From VRUE01 sp963774405 (GTDB taxonomy: Bacteria > Actinomycetota > Thermoleophilia > Solirubrobacterales > 70-9), in assembly GCA_963774405.1 (NCBI GenBank), contig CAVZEV010000007.1, positions 124,001 through 188,000 on the forward strand: a stretch of 64,000 nt of DNA. The letters are read 5' to 3'. Numbering within the stretch: the stretch's first letter is position 1; each line of letters opens with the position of its first letter. The translations under genes and the position numbers were made by a program. A model generated the notes under the pieces. That model ran no database searches. It was not told where the DNA came from and was given only the letters and a program-made list of their open reading frames with translations. Shown one piece after another: positions 8,712 to 16,896 of the stretch.

Positions 8712-9376
8712 CGTTGCTCCTTTCGCTTGCGCAGAACGACGGCAAGGGTCACCAGAGCCGCGACGAGAGCGGCAAGCGCGAGTGCGCGAGCGAGCCAGTC
8801 GTCGTCGGCCGAGGAGGTGTTTGTCGCGGCCGTCTCGGAGGCGTCTGCCGCCACCGGAGTGGTGCTGCCGGAAGCACCCTCGCCACCGGCGTTCTGCGGC
8901 GGCAGGCCAACTGTGATCGTGGTCGTCGGAGCCGGCTCCTCGGATTCGGGCGAGCCGATCCAGCGCACCACGTCGCCGTCGTTGTAGAGCTGCAGGGCCT
9001 TCCAGGCGAGCACGCCCGGCTTGGGCGGCGTCGCTGCCAGGAAAGAGAACTCGACGAAGCCATCCGGCGCCAGGCGCCCGTCCCAGACGACCCGATCGAC
9101 CGAGTGGTCCTTGGCAAGGACGAGATGCCGCGACCAGCCCGGCGTTGCCTCGAAGGAGTAGGGCAGAACCCCGGGCGGAACCTTCAGCACGACCTGCTTG
9201 GTCCAGTGCGGCGAGCGCTCGCCGGGCACGAGCACGGTGAACTTGACCGCGTCGTTGGGCGCCGCTTCGGTGGGGGCGACCTGGATGTGGGCGCCGGCCG
9301 CCGTGGCGCTGCACCCGAGCAGCGCCACGGCGAGCGTCGGCCCCAGCCAGGCTCGTCTCAGGGTTGAGCTGAGCAT
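8708..9376 (-). CDS. ycnI: YcnI-like (DUF1775) copper-binding membrane-anchored protein, copy 2
   Basis: 222 residues. Signal peptide ending TAAGA, then mature N-terminus HIQVAPTEA, then a beta-domain with the family segment LYNDGDVVRWIGSPESEEPAP, a Ser/Thr/Ala linker and a C-terminal membrane helix with a KRKEQR tail. Known YcnI binds one Cu(II) through the mature N-terminal His and is linked to CopC/CopD proteins; the same residues are present here (His after AxA, Trp in VVRWIG). Overlaps the next gene by ATGA. A second YcnI (11092-11796) is encoded 1.7 kb upstream in the same cluster; the two are diverged copies. Confidence 0.88.
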   Translation of the reverse strand: MLSSTLRRAWLGPTLAVALLGCSATAAGAHIQVAPTEAAPNDAVKFTVLVPGERSPHWTKQVVLKVPPGVLPYSFEATPGWSRHLVLAKDHSVDRVVWDGRLAPDGFVEFSFLAATPPKPGVLAWKALQLYNDGDVVRWIGSPESEEPAPTTTITVGLPPQNAGGEGASGSTTPVAADASETAATNTSSADDDWLARALALAALVAALVTLAVVLRKRKEQR

Positions 9377-9386
9377 GGCCGCGCCC

Positions 9387-9761
9387 TCACCTGGTCAACT
9401 TGAAGCCGAAGCCGGCTTCCTGGTGGTGGCCGTCGGCGGCGATCCACTTGGCCTTCGCCGTGTAGCGCCCCGCCTTGAGGCCGCTCTTGAGGCCGACGAG
9501 GAGCCGATCGACGTTGCGCGGGTCGCGCCCGCCGCGGCCCTTGGAGACCTTCGAGCCGTCGGGGCCGAAAACCTTCAGGGTGCCGCTGCGGATCGGCCCG
9601 CTGAAAAGGATCGAGACCGAGCGCTGGGAGGTCTTCGCCGACCCCGAGGGGTTGGTCTTGACGATTTGGACATGGGCGCCGGCGGCGGGAGCGATCAGCC
9701 CCGCCGCGAGGGCGGTGGCGGCCAAGGCCGCCACCGCCCTCCGTATCGCGTGGCTAGCCAC
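9387..9761 (-). CDS. copC: CopC-domain copper-binding protein (stand-alone)
   Basis: 124 residues: signal peptide ending PAAGA, mature start HVQIVKTNPSGSA, and the CopC signature near the end, WIAADGHHQEAGFGFKL. The mature His1 together with the DGHH segment forms the Cu(II) site of CopC proteins. It overlaps the upstream gene's stop by 8 bases. A second CopC domain occurs fused to CopD in the same cluster, so this cluster has both a soluble carrier and a membrane-fused form. Role: binding Cu(II) outside the membrane for delivery or storage. Confidence 0.9.
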   Translation of the reverse strand: MASHAIRRAVAALAATALAAGLIAPAAGAHVQIVKTNPSGSAKTSQRSVSILFSGPIRSGTLKVFGPDGSKVSKGRGGRDPRNVDRLLVGLKSGLKAGRYTAKAKWIAADGHHQEAGFGFKLTR

Positions 9762-10689
9762 GCCGACGCGCCGCCTTCAGCTGCTTGCGCAGCCGCTTGA
9801 TCGTCTTCGCCTTCTTCGCACCGGTCTTCCTGGTCGCCGTCAACTGCTGCTGGAGCGAGTTGACCTGGCCGACGAGGTTCGCCTTCTCGGCTGCAAGCGT
9901 CACGCTCTTCGTCTTCCAGTCGTCGATCTGCGACTGCAGGCTCGACTCGTCGCGCAACAGGCCGGTGATCTGGCCTTCCAGCGGGGTCACGGCCTGCGCC
10001 ACCGCATCGGCGATCGCCCCCGTGGCGGGGTTGGAGCCGGTGTCAGCCTTGTAGTAGGTGCCGCCCTTGCTTTCGCAGAGCGACTTGGCCGCTTCGGCTT
10101 CCTCGTTGACTTCTTTCGTTTCCGGGTTGTCGCTCGGCAACGCCGCGAGGTCGACCCCGGTCTTTTCCTGCACCACCGGGATCCAGTCGGCCGGGATGTC
10201 GCCGAGGCCGGCGCTCACCTTCTGCCAGGGGACGTAGTCGAAGAACGGTTCGGCCTCCTGCCAGGCGGCGATCGTCGCCGGTTCTTCGAGCGCGGCGAGA
10301 CCGCAGGTCGCGTGCGCCTGCACCGGCGAGTTCGCTCCGTGCAGGGAGGCGAATCCGAGCAATTGCAGCGCCGTCATCTTGTGCGTGACTTCGCCCACTT
10401 TCCAGGTGCGGAAGGTGCTCGGGATCAACTGGTAGTTGACGATCCCCTGGCCCGGGTTGCTGCCGGCGGTCTCGGTGTAGGTCATCGAGTAGCCGTCGTT
10501 GGCGATCGCGTAGCGGGCGGTTCCGTCTTCCAGGCACGAGCCGTCTTCGTGGGCTTCGAAGGTGCAGCCGCTCGGCGCTTTCTTCGGCGTCAGCGAGTAC
10601 ACCTGTGGGTGCGCCGCCGCGCTCGCCGGCAGGGCAAGTGCGAACAGCGTCAGCAGGGCCGTGGCCCAATGCGTCTTGATCGATCTCAC
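9754..10689 (-). CDS. Secreted coiled-coil protein of unknown function with mature His1
   Basis: About 311 residues from a GTG start at 10689 chosen because AGGAGG sits 8 bases upstream; a longer upstream reading lacks this. Signal peptide (ALLTLFALALPASAAA) followed by HPQVYSLTPKK, so signal peptidase would expose an N-terminal His as in the CopC and YcnI neighbours. Four cysteines (CTFEAHEDGSC, ATCGL, SLCES). The last 100 residues form a long charged coiled coil (LLRDESSLQSQIDDW... VNSLQQQL) with a Lys/Arg tail. Not recognised. Stop overlaps copC by 8 bases. Position and His1 suggest a copper-related role, inferred. Confidence 0.7.
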   Translation of the reverse strand: MRSIKTHWATALLTLFALALPASAAAHPQVYSLTPKKAPSGCTFEAHEDGSCLEDGTARYAIANDGYSMTYTETAGSNPGQGIVNYQLIPSTFRTWKVGEVTHKMTALQLLGFASLHGANSPVQAHATCGLAALEEPATIAAWQEAEPFFDYVPWQKVSAGLGDIPADWIPVVQEKTGVDLAALPSDNPETKEVNEEAEAAKSLCESKGGTYYKADTGSNPATGAIADAVAQAVTPLEGQITGLLRDESSLQSQIDDWKTKSVTLAAEKANLVGQVNSLQQQLTATRKTGAKKAKTIKRLRKQLKAARRRG

Positions 10690-10758
10690 GATCGGTCCTC
10701 CTTCAGGTCTGTTTTTCTCGAACTCTTCGAGCCGGCCGCAGAGAGCCGAACTCGTCAC

Positions 10759-11085
10759 TCAGGAAGCGAGTGCGAGAGGAGGACCGCGCAGCTTGCGCGA
10801 GACGGCGAGGAGCAGCAGCGCCCGGGTGATCGCCGGGGCCGGACGGTGGCGCCCGACGACGCGCTCGGTGTCCCTGCGCCGCCGCCGGCGACGTCGCGCG
10901 ACGAGGCGATGGATCAGCTGCTCGCCGGGATAGCGGTCGCAGGCGAGCGCGACGACGAGCAGGATCGGTGGCAGGACGCCGAGCAGCTGCACCGGGCCGC
11001 CGGCGGCGACGGCGACGGCGCAGAGCAAGACGCTGCACACTGCGACGAGCAGCGGCAGCGGGTCTCTTCTCAGCGTCCGGGGCAC
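10759..11085 (-). CDS. Small membrane protein of the copper cluster (paralogue 2)
   Basis: 108 residues from a GTG start. Two hydrophobic segments (LLVAVCSVLLCAVAVAAGG, VLPPILLVVALA), then CDRYPGEQLI, a run of arginines and a C-terminal LLLLAVSRKLRGPPLAL. It is a diverged copy of the protein at 14334-14663: shared pattern C..Y.GE.LI..L...RRR, a Pro-rich stretch, then LLA.SR..R.PPL.L. Not a family I recognise. It sits between ycnI copy 1 and the coiled-coil protein, 6 bases downstream of the former. Each half of the copper cluster carries one copy. Confidence 0.68.
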   Translation of the reverse strand: MPRTLRRDPLPLLVAVCSVLLCAVAVAAGGPVQLLGVLPPILLVVALACDRYPGEQLIHRLVARRRRRRRRDTERVVGRHRPAPAITRALLLLAVSRKLRGPPLALAS

Positions 11086-11091
11086 CGCCGC

Positions 11092-11796
11092 CTAGCCCTT
11101 GCGCCCGCTCCGAACCAGGGCGGCGCCGCCGGCGATCAGGCCGAGTGCGCCGATCACGAGGGCGGCGATGCCGAGCCCCTTGCTGGCGCTGTCGCTCGAG
11201 CCCGAGCCGCTCGATTCCGATGCTTCGCTCGCTTCGCCCGAGGGGCTGGGCGGCGCGGTCTCCGAGCCGGCGACGTCCTGCAGCGGGCCGCCTTCGGCGG
11301 TGACGTCGATCTGCGGCGCCGGTTCGTCGGAGTTGGGCGGGCCGATCCAGCGCACGACTTCGCCGTTGTCGTAGTACTGCAGCACCTTGAAGCTGAGCTC
11401 TTCGCCGGCCTTGCCGGGGATCTCGGTCGAGATCGGGAAGTTGAGGAACTGCCCGGGCGGGATCTTCCCTTCGCCGCCATGGCCGCTCCAGACGATCTCG
11501 GAGACCTGTTCGGTGACTTCGCCGTCTCCGGTTTGCACCGGCTTGGCCAGCTTTGTGGTCTTCACTTCCGCGCTCCAGCCTGGCATGTATTCGGTCGAGA
11601 CGTCGAGGAAGCCGGGCGGGAACTGGACCGCCAGCTTGACCGTGTTGGCGCTTTCCATCTCGTTCGGCACGCGGATGTCGAGGGTGGCGAAGGAGCCGAC
11701 CGGGACCTCGTTGGGGTGCAGGCTGACGTGAGCCTGCGCGGTGGCCGGCGCCAGCAGCGCCAGCGCCGCAGTCACGCCGAGAGCGATTCGTCGCAT
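11092..11796 (-). CDS. ycnI: YcnI-like (DUF1775) copper-binding membrane-anchored protein, copy 1
   Basis: 234 residues. Signal peptide ending ATAQA, mature start HVSLHPNEVPVGSF, family segments VPNEMESANTVKLAVQFPPG and VVRWIGPPNSDEPAPQ, a Ser/Glu-rich linker and one C-terminal membrane helix. Start ATG at 11796 has AAAGGAAC upstream. It carries the expected Cu(II) ligands (N-terminal His and the conserved Trp). It follows the CopC-CopD fusion by 26 bases, the typical ycnI-ycnJ arrangement. Confidence 0.9.
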   Translation of the reverse strand: MRRIALGVTAALALLAPATAQAHVSLHPNEVPVGSFATLDIRVPNEMESANTVKLAVQFPPGFLDVSTEYMPGWSAEVKTTKLAKPVQTGDGEVTEQVSEIVWSGHGGEGKIPPGQFLNFPISTEIPGKAGEELSFKVLQYYDNGEVVRWIGPPNSDEPAPQIDVTAEGGPLQDVAGSETAPPSPSGEASEASESSGSGSSDSASKGLGIAALVIGALGLIAGGAALVRSGRKG

Positions 11797-11822
11797 CGGG
11801 GATGTTCCTTTCTTTGGCGCGA

Positions 11823-13574
11823 TCAGCGGATCGGCACCGTGGTCGTTTGCGTGTACTCGTCGAAGGCGGAGACGCGGACCGTGATCGCGATCTTCCACTC
11901 GCCCGAGGCGGTCAGGAAGGCGTCGGGGATCGTGTAGTGGCCGGGACCGGAGAGCTGCGGTTCCAGCGGCAGCGAGATGCCCTTGTCGGGCAGCGAGGCG
12001 GTCGCCTCGAACTGCTTGATCCTGGCGAACGGCGCCCCGCTCTTGGCGTCGAAGAGGTAGACGTGGATCTGGTTGCCGCCGACCCTGGCCGGTTCGACCG
12101 TCATCTCGAGCTGGATCGGGCCGAACTGGGTTTCGGCCGCGAAGGGACCCGACTGGGCGGTGATCGGCGGCGCGTAGCTGGCCAGGGCGGCGGTGACGCC
12201 GAGCACGACGAGGAGCAGCGCCAGCTCGGCGCGCAGGGCGCGGCGCAGCAGCACCCCCGCTCGTCCGGGCGACTCGCCGCCCGCCGCGATCCGCTTCAGC
12301 CGGGGGACGGAGGTGCGCCGGTTGTAGGCGCCGATCCCGATCAGGATCATCAGCAGGACGAACTTGGCGAGGACCGCGCGGCCGTAGCCGGTTTCGGTCA
12401 GGGCGTCCAGTTCGCGCACGTAGACGTAGGCCTGGATCAGGCCGGTGAGCAGGATCGCGCCGACCGAGATCAGCGCCACCTGCGAGAAGCGGGCGAGGTC
12501 GGCCGCCAGCAGCCGGCCGCGGCCGGCGGGCTCGAGCTCGCGCGTAGCGCGGGGCAGGACGAAGAGCAGCACGGCGAGGCCGCCGAGCCAGACCGCCATG
12601 GCGCCGACGTGGATGACGTTGACCGGGAAGTTGAGCGCGATCGGGTGCTGGGTGCTGCCGTGACCGGAAAGGGCCGGGACGAACACTGTGTAGAGCAGCG
12701 GCACGCCAAGGAGGACGAGGAGAAGCGGGTTCGGGCGGCGCTCGGCCGGACGGCGCAGGCCTAGCGCGACGAGGACGCCGACGGCGAGCCAGGCGAGCAC
12801 GGCGACGCCCCAGATCGTGCCGAACTTGGTTTCCAGGGTCTCGTGCAGGATCGTCCACTCAAGCGCCGCGAAGCCGGAGATGCCGGCGGCCTCGGCGGCC
12901 TCCATCACCACCCCGGCGGCGGCGCTGATCGCGCCGAGCAGGGCGGCGAGAATCAGGGCGGCGCGCAGCCGCGAGCCGAACGCACGGGCCGCCCGGGCTC
13001 GCTCCTCGCCGGCGCCGTCCAGCACCGCCAGTCCCGGCAGCCAGACGAGCAGCAGGAAGGCGAGCCCGCCGAACCCCAACGCCGTCGCCGCGTACTGCAG
13101 GGCCCGGGCGAGGCCGAAGACCGTCTCGGTCACCTTGCCGCTGCCCGAGCCGGAGGTGAGTTCGGCGACGGTCTGGCTCGGCGCCTTGCCGGCCTTGCCG
13201 ATCGAGAAGACGAAGCCGCTGGAGACGATGTGCCCGTCGGCGGAGATCACCCGGTAGGTCGCGGTGTAGCTGCCGTCGGGCAGGCCGGGCTCGAGGTGGA
13301 CGCCGAGCCGCGGCCCTTCGCCGTTGGGGTGGAAGGCATCGCCCTCGTCGACCCGCGAGCCGGTCGCATCGTAGACGCGAACGGCGCCGAAGTTGCCCTC
13401 GACCGGCTCGTCGAAGCGAAAGATCACCGCCGGCGGCTCCTGCTTGACGACGGCGCCGCGGTCGGGAACGGTGCCCTCGAGCTGGGCGTGGGCGAGCGCG
13501 CCGACGGGCGCGCAGAGCAATGCCAACAGCGCCGCGCTCAGCAGCGGCAGGAAGGCGCGCAGCCGTCCCGGCAT
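11823..13574 (-). CDS. copD: CopC-CopD fusion copper import protein (YcnJ-like)
   Basis: 583 residues. Residues 1-28 signal peptide; mature start HAQLEGTVPDRGAVV; CopC domain to about residue 130 with VISADGHIVSSGF; then a CopD membrane domain of eight segments (AATALGFGGLAFLLLVWLPG... NVIHVGAMAVWLGGL... YNRRTSVPRLKR); C-terminal extracellular beta-domain (GPIQLEMTVEPARVGGNQIHVYLF). Bacillus YcnJ with the same architecture imports copper. It directly abuts the stop of the upstream gene. The main transporter of this cluster. Confidence 0.92.
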   Translation of the reverse strand: MPGRLRAFLPLLSAALLALLCAPVGALAHAQLEGTVPDRGAVVKQEPPAVIFRFDEPVEGNFGAVRVYDATGSRVDEGDAFHPNGEGPRLGVHLEPGLPDGSYTATYRVISADGHIVSSGFVFSIGKAGKAPSQTVAELTSGSGSGKVTETVFGLARALQYAATALGFGGLAFLLLVWLPGLAVLDGAGEERARAARAFGSRLRAALILAALLGAISAAAGVVMEAAEAAGISGFAALEWTILHETLETKFGTIWGVAVLAWLAVGVLVALGLRRPAERRPNPLLLVLLGVPLLYTVFVPALSGHGSTQHPIALNFPVNVIHVGAMAVWLGGLAVLLFVLPRATRELEPAGRGRLLAADLARFSQVALISVGAILLTGLIQAYVYVRELDALTETGYGRAVLAKFVLLMILIGIGAYNRRTSVPRLKRIAAGGESPGRAGVLLRRALRAELALLLVVLGVTAALASYAPPITAQSGPFAAETQFGPIQLEMTVEPARVGGNQIHVYLFDAKSGAPFARIKQFEATASLPDKGISLPLEPQLSGPGHYTIPDAFLTASGEWKIAITVRVSAFDEYTQTTTVPIR

Positions 13575-14276
13575 CTACCAGGCCTCCTTCACCGGCTCGT
13601 CGCCCCGCGGCTCGTCACCGTCGCGATCGCTCGGCTCTTCGTCCTCGCGCCTACGCCTCAGGAAGAGGACCAGCGCACCGCCGCCGAGCACGATCACGAT
13701 CCCGGCGAGGATGAAGGGCAGCTTCGAGGTGCTGGGGCTGCCGACCCAGTAGAGGGTGCCGTCGATCGCGCCCTTGCGGCCGTCGACCCGCAGCGGGATC
13801 GTGTAGTCGAAGATCTTGGTTTTGCGGCTCGTGTCGGTTACCTGGGGCGGGGCCGCGGTCGAGCCGTAATGCATGCGGTGGTCGTGCCAGATGAAGGTGC
13901 CCGAGTCATCGACCGTCTTCCACTTCGGCGCCGCTTTCGGGTTGGCGATCGGCGGCACCTGCGAGGTCGGGAAGCGGGTGTCGTTGAGGTAGAGCGCCGG
14001 CGAGCGTTCGTTGACCTGCACCGTGCCGTCCCTCAGCACCCGCGCGTAGGGCTCTTTCTCGTAGCCGTAGATGACGACTTCGTGGCCGTGCTGGTCGAGC
14101 AGCTGGAAGTAGCTGTCGTAGCTGAGGACTTCGAAGCTGACGCCCGCCACCTGCGGCGTCACCCGGTCGATCACCGAGCGGTAATCGGGGTTGCCTTCGT
14201 GGGCCGACGCCGGGCCGGCCGGGAGCAGGCAGAGCAAGGTTGTCGCGGCGGCAAGCGCCGCCAGGTGCTTTCGCAC
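13575..14276 (-). CDS. Secreted single-pass protein with HDHRMH motif, copper cluster
   Basis: 233 residues from a GTG start with GAAGGGAAA upstream. Signal peptide ending GPASA, mature N-terminus HEGNPDYRSV. The central domain has FIWHDHRMHYGS, three histidines likely to bind metal, and the protein ends in one membrane helix (LPFILAGIVIVLGGGALVLFL) and an acidic/basic tail. The topology matches YcnI: a copper domain outside, an anchor at the C-terminus. I do not recognise the family. Its stop abuts the CopC-CopD start, so it is probably a copper donor or acceptor for that transporter (inference). Confidence 0.75.
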   Translation of the reverse strand: MRKHLAALAAATTLLCLLPAGPASAHEGNPDYRSVIDRVTPQVAGVSFEVLSYDSYFQLLDQHGHEVVIYGYEKEPYARVLRDGTVQVNERSPALYLNDTRFPTSQVPPIANPKAAPKWKTVDDSGTFIWHDHRMHYGSTAAPPQVTDTSRKTKIFDYTIPLRVDGRKGAIDGTLYWVGSPSTSKLPFILAGIVIVLGGGALVLFLRRRREDEEPSDRDGDEPRGDEPVKEAW

Positions 14277-14333
14277 GATGTTTCCCTTCGGTCGCGCGCA
14301 CGGCGACCGAGGGTCGAATCTTCGGCGCCGGCG

Positions 14334-14663
14334 CTAGTTCTCTAGGAGGAGGCGCAACGGCGGCGGTCGCTCAGCCCGCGAGAAGGCGAGCAGGCGGGGC
14401 CCGCGGGGCGCCCGGGCCAGCGGCGGGCGCGGAACAGGCGCGTAGGAGGCGGCGGCGCGGCGCGGCGCCCGGCGGCGCTTGGAGGCCAGCTTGACGATCA
14501 GCTCCTCACCGACGTAGAGGCCGCAGAAGAGCGGGATCGCGATCAACAGCGCCGGCGCGAGGAAGAGGAGCACGTCGGTCGAACCGGCAACGGCCAAGGC
14601 GATCACCCAGAAAAGCGTGATCGTCAATGCCCTACCGTCGGTGAAGCGCCCCGCGAGCTGCAT
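14334..14663 (-). CDS. Small membrane protein of the copper cluster (paralogue 1)
   Basis: 109 residues, two to three hydrophobic segments (ITLFWVIALAVAGS, VLLFLAPALLIAIPLFCGLY), then GEELIVKLASKRRR and a Pro/Arg-rich tail ending RLLAFSRAERPPPLRL. Same pattern as the protein at 10759-11085, so a duplicated family specific to this cluster. First gene on the minus strand of the copper cluster; the 145 bases up to the divergent glycosyltransferase start should hold both promoters, but I see no convincing -35/-10 pair or known copper operator there. Confidence 0.65.
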   Translation of the reverse strand: MQLAGRFTDGRALTITLFWVIALAVAGSTDVLLFLAPALLIAIPLFCGLYVGEELIVKLASKRRRAPRRAAASYAPVPRPPLARAPRGPRLLAFSRAERPPPLRLLLEN

Positions 14664-14808
14664 GCGCTGAAGAATAGCCCGAAACGGAACAGCCGCTCAG
14701 GCGGCGTCCTGGCGCACATCAGACGTTGAGATTGGCGGCGTGAGGTCAAGTCGATCGCCCCCGCGTCGATGGGCTTGGCCCAGGCCACAAACGAGGACAT
14801 CGGTTGCA

Positions 14809-16223
14809 GTGACGCTCTTTTCCAACAGCACGCAGCCCGTTGCACCCCCGCTTGCCGAGACGCCGGAGATCGCTGACGCTCCGACGCTCCTGGTCAAGGA
14901 GCTCGAGCGGACGCCGCGAGAACGCCGCGGCCTCTACGTGGCTCTCAACCTGAAGTTGCTCATCGTCGTTGCGATCGGGCTGGCCTGGGCCGGCTTCTCG
15001 CTCTGGCTCTCGCTGCCGTGGATCGACACCCTGGGCCAGTCGATCACGATGCCGCTCGCGATCGCTGTCATCCTCGGCATCGCGATCATCCCGGGCTACC
15101 TCAACGCCAACCTGATCGCCTCGCTGCTGCTCGACCGCCCTCCCCGCTGCGCTTCGATCTCGCCTTCCCCGAGACCACCGTGGTGATCGCCTGCTTCAAC
15201 GAGGAGGAGACGATCGAGGAAACGCTCGACTACCTGGTCGAGCAGGACTATCCGGGCGGGATGAGGGTCCTGGTCGCCGACGATGGCTCGACCGACCGCA
15301 CCGTCGAGCTGGCCCGCGCGCGGGCCGCGACCAACTCCGACATCGCCGTCCTCACCACCCCCCACGGCGGCAAGGCACAGACGCTGACCGCGGCCCTGGA
15401 GCATGTGCAGACCCCGCTGATGGCGACCGTCGACGCCGACACGCTGCTGATGACCTCGGCGCTGCAGAGGGTCGTCGCCCGGCTGCTGATCTCCCCGCCG
15501 GACACGGTCGCTGTCGCCGGCGCGGTCTTCGTCCGCAACTCACGGCGGAACTTCATCACCCGCGCCCAGGAGTGGGATTACTTCCTCGGCATCGCCTCGG
15601 TCAAGCGCCAGCAGGGTCTCTTCCAGGGAACGATGGTCGCCCAGGGCGCCTTCAGCGTCTACCGCACGGCGGCGCTCCGCCATGCAGGCGGCTGGCCAGA
15701 CCGCATCGGCGAGGACATCGTCCTCACCTGGGCGATGATGCGAAAAGGCGGCAGGGTCGGCTACGAGAGAACCGCGGTCGCCTTCACCACGGCGCCGGAA
15801 GACGTCCGGGCGTTCGCCCGCCAGCGACGGCGCTGGGCGCGCGGGATGATCGAGGGACTGCGCGAGCACGGTGGTCCGCTGCTGACCGGAGGCCGGTCAA
15901 ACGCCCACGCTGTGCTCGTCAACTTCGTCTTTCCCTACGTCGACGTCGTGTACTCGATCGCCTTCCCGATCGGGATCGTCCTGGCCCTCTTCGGCAACTT
16001 CGCGATCATCGGGCCGATGACGCTGGCGGTCCTACCGCTCAACGTCGGCCTCTCGCTGATCATGTTCCACCTCAGCAAGCAGTCCTTCGACGAGATCGGC
16101 CTCAAGGTGCGTCAGAACCGACTCGGCTTCATCGGCTACCTCTTCACCTACCAGCTGTTCATGTCACCGGTGTCGGTGGCGGGTTACGCGCAGGAGCTGT
16201 TTGGGGCCGCCCGGCGGTGGTGA
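14809..16223 (+). CDS. Family 2 glycosyltransferase (poly-GlcNAc/chitin-synthase type), frame broken
   Basis: Processive GT2 membrane glycosyltransferase of about 470 residues. Two N-terminal membrane helices (LLIVVAIGLAWAGFSLWL, AIAVILGIAIIPGYL), then the catalytic domain with VIACFNEEE, VADDGSTD, the DAD metal motif (ATVDADTL), the acceptor motif GED and QRRRWARG, then three or four C-terminal membrane helices. The first 110 residues are in another frame; one indel near 15140 joins LLLDRP to LRFDLAFPETT. GTG at 14809 is chosen as start (VTLFSNSTQ) with GAGGA upstream. Family members (IcaA/PgaC, NodC, HasA) polymerise beta-linked aminosugars; the exact polymer is unknown. Divergent from the copper cluster. 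Confidence 0.85.
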
Positions 16224-16240
16224 CTCGAGGCCGGGCGGAC

Positions 16241-16846
16241 TCAGCAGCAGGGGGCCCCGTGGCGCAGGAACGGCCCCAGGGTGCGCATCGTGGGGTACCG
16301 CCAGCCCTCGTTCACCTCGATCTGCGCGCCCGCCTCGGCCGCCGCAAGCGCAAGCCCCCCGACCAGATCCAGCGGCACGTCGCCCTCCTCGAGCCCGAGC
16401 TCGGCGAGGACGCTGAACAGGTGCGCGATCACGACGTGCTCGTGGTGACCGAGCGCCGCGGCCGTTCCGTCGACTAGCCAGCGAAGCACCATGCGAGGAT
16501 CGAGCCTCCCCTCGCCAATCCGCTCGCGCGTCGAGCGGGGACTCATCGGGCCGTCGGGCGAGGGCGCATGATGGCTTACCGCATAGACGGCATCGATCCC
16601 CTCCAGCTCGGGGGGAAGATCGAGGCAACCGTAGGCGTCCAGGATCCTTGCCTCCACCGCACAGTGCAGGACGATCGCCGTCTGCTCCCCAGCCTCCTGC
16701 ACCGCGGCGACGTAGGCGGGGATCCACGTGGTGTCCGCTCGCACCTGCTCAACGCAGGCGAGCTCGGTCAGTCCGATCCGCTCGGCCGTGGCGATGTTCT
16801 CCGCGATCGTGTTCCCTGCGCCCGAGAAGGTCGAGCTGACATGCAT
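16241..16846 (-). CDS. PHP-domain phosphoesterase-like protein, shortened and lacking one metal His
   Basis: 201 residues from ATG at 16846. Resembles PHP-family hydrolases: HVSSTFSGAGNTIAENIA, CVEQVRADTTW, AVEARILDAYGCLDLP, VYAVSHHAPSPDG, VIAHLFSVLAELGL, IEVNEGWRYPTMRTLGPFL. Two oddities: the usual HxH of the first motif reads HVS, and the protein stops (HGAPCC) where the family normally continues to a final Asp-His motif. It may be an inactive or decaying copy. An upstream ATG at 16939 would overlap the transpeptidase gene in another frame and is rejected. 50 bases downstream of the L,D-transpeptidase. Confidence 0.62.
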   Translation of the reverse strand: MHVSSTFSGAGNTIAENIATAERIGLTELACVEQVRADTTWIPAYVAAVQEAGEQTAIVLHCAVEARILDAYGCLDLPPELEGIDAVYAVSHHAPSPDGPMSPRSTRERIGEGRLDPRMVLRWLVDGTAAALGHHEHVVIAHLFSVLAELGLEEGDVPLDLVGGLALAAAEAGAQIEVNEGWRYPTMRTLGPFLRHGAPCC

Positions 16847-16896
16847 GTCCTGCTCGGGCAGCTGAGATCGGTGCGAGCGCGAGCGGCGAGCGTGTC

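Noticed and set aside
10690..10758. Start at 10758 for the coiled-coil protein
   Set aside because: The GTG at 10689 has an AGGAGG site and directly precedes the signal peptide.
14664..14808. Copper-responsive operator in the divergent spacer before the copper cluster
   Set aside because: No CsoR-, CueR- or CopY-like palindrome could be recognised.
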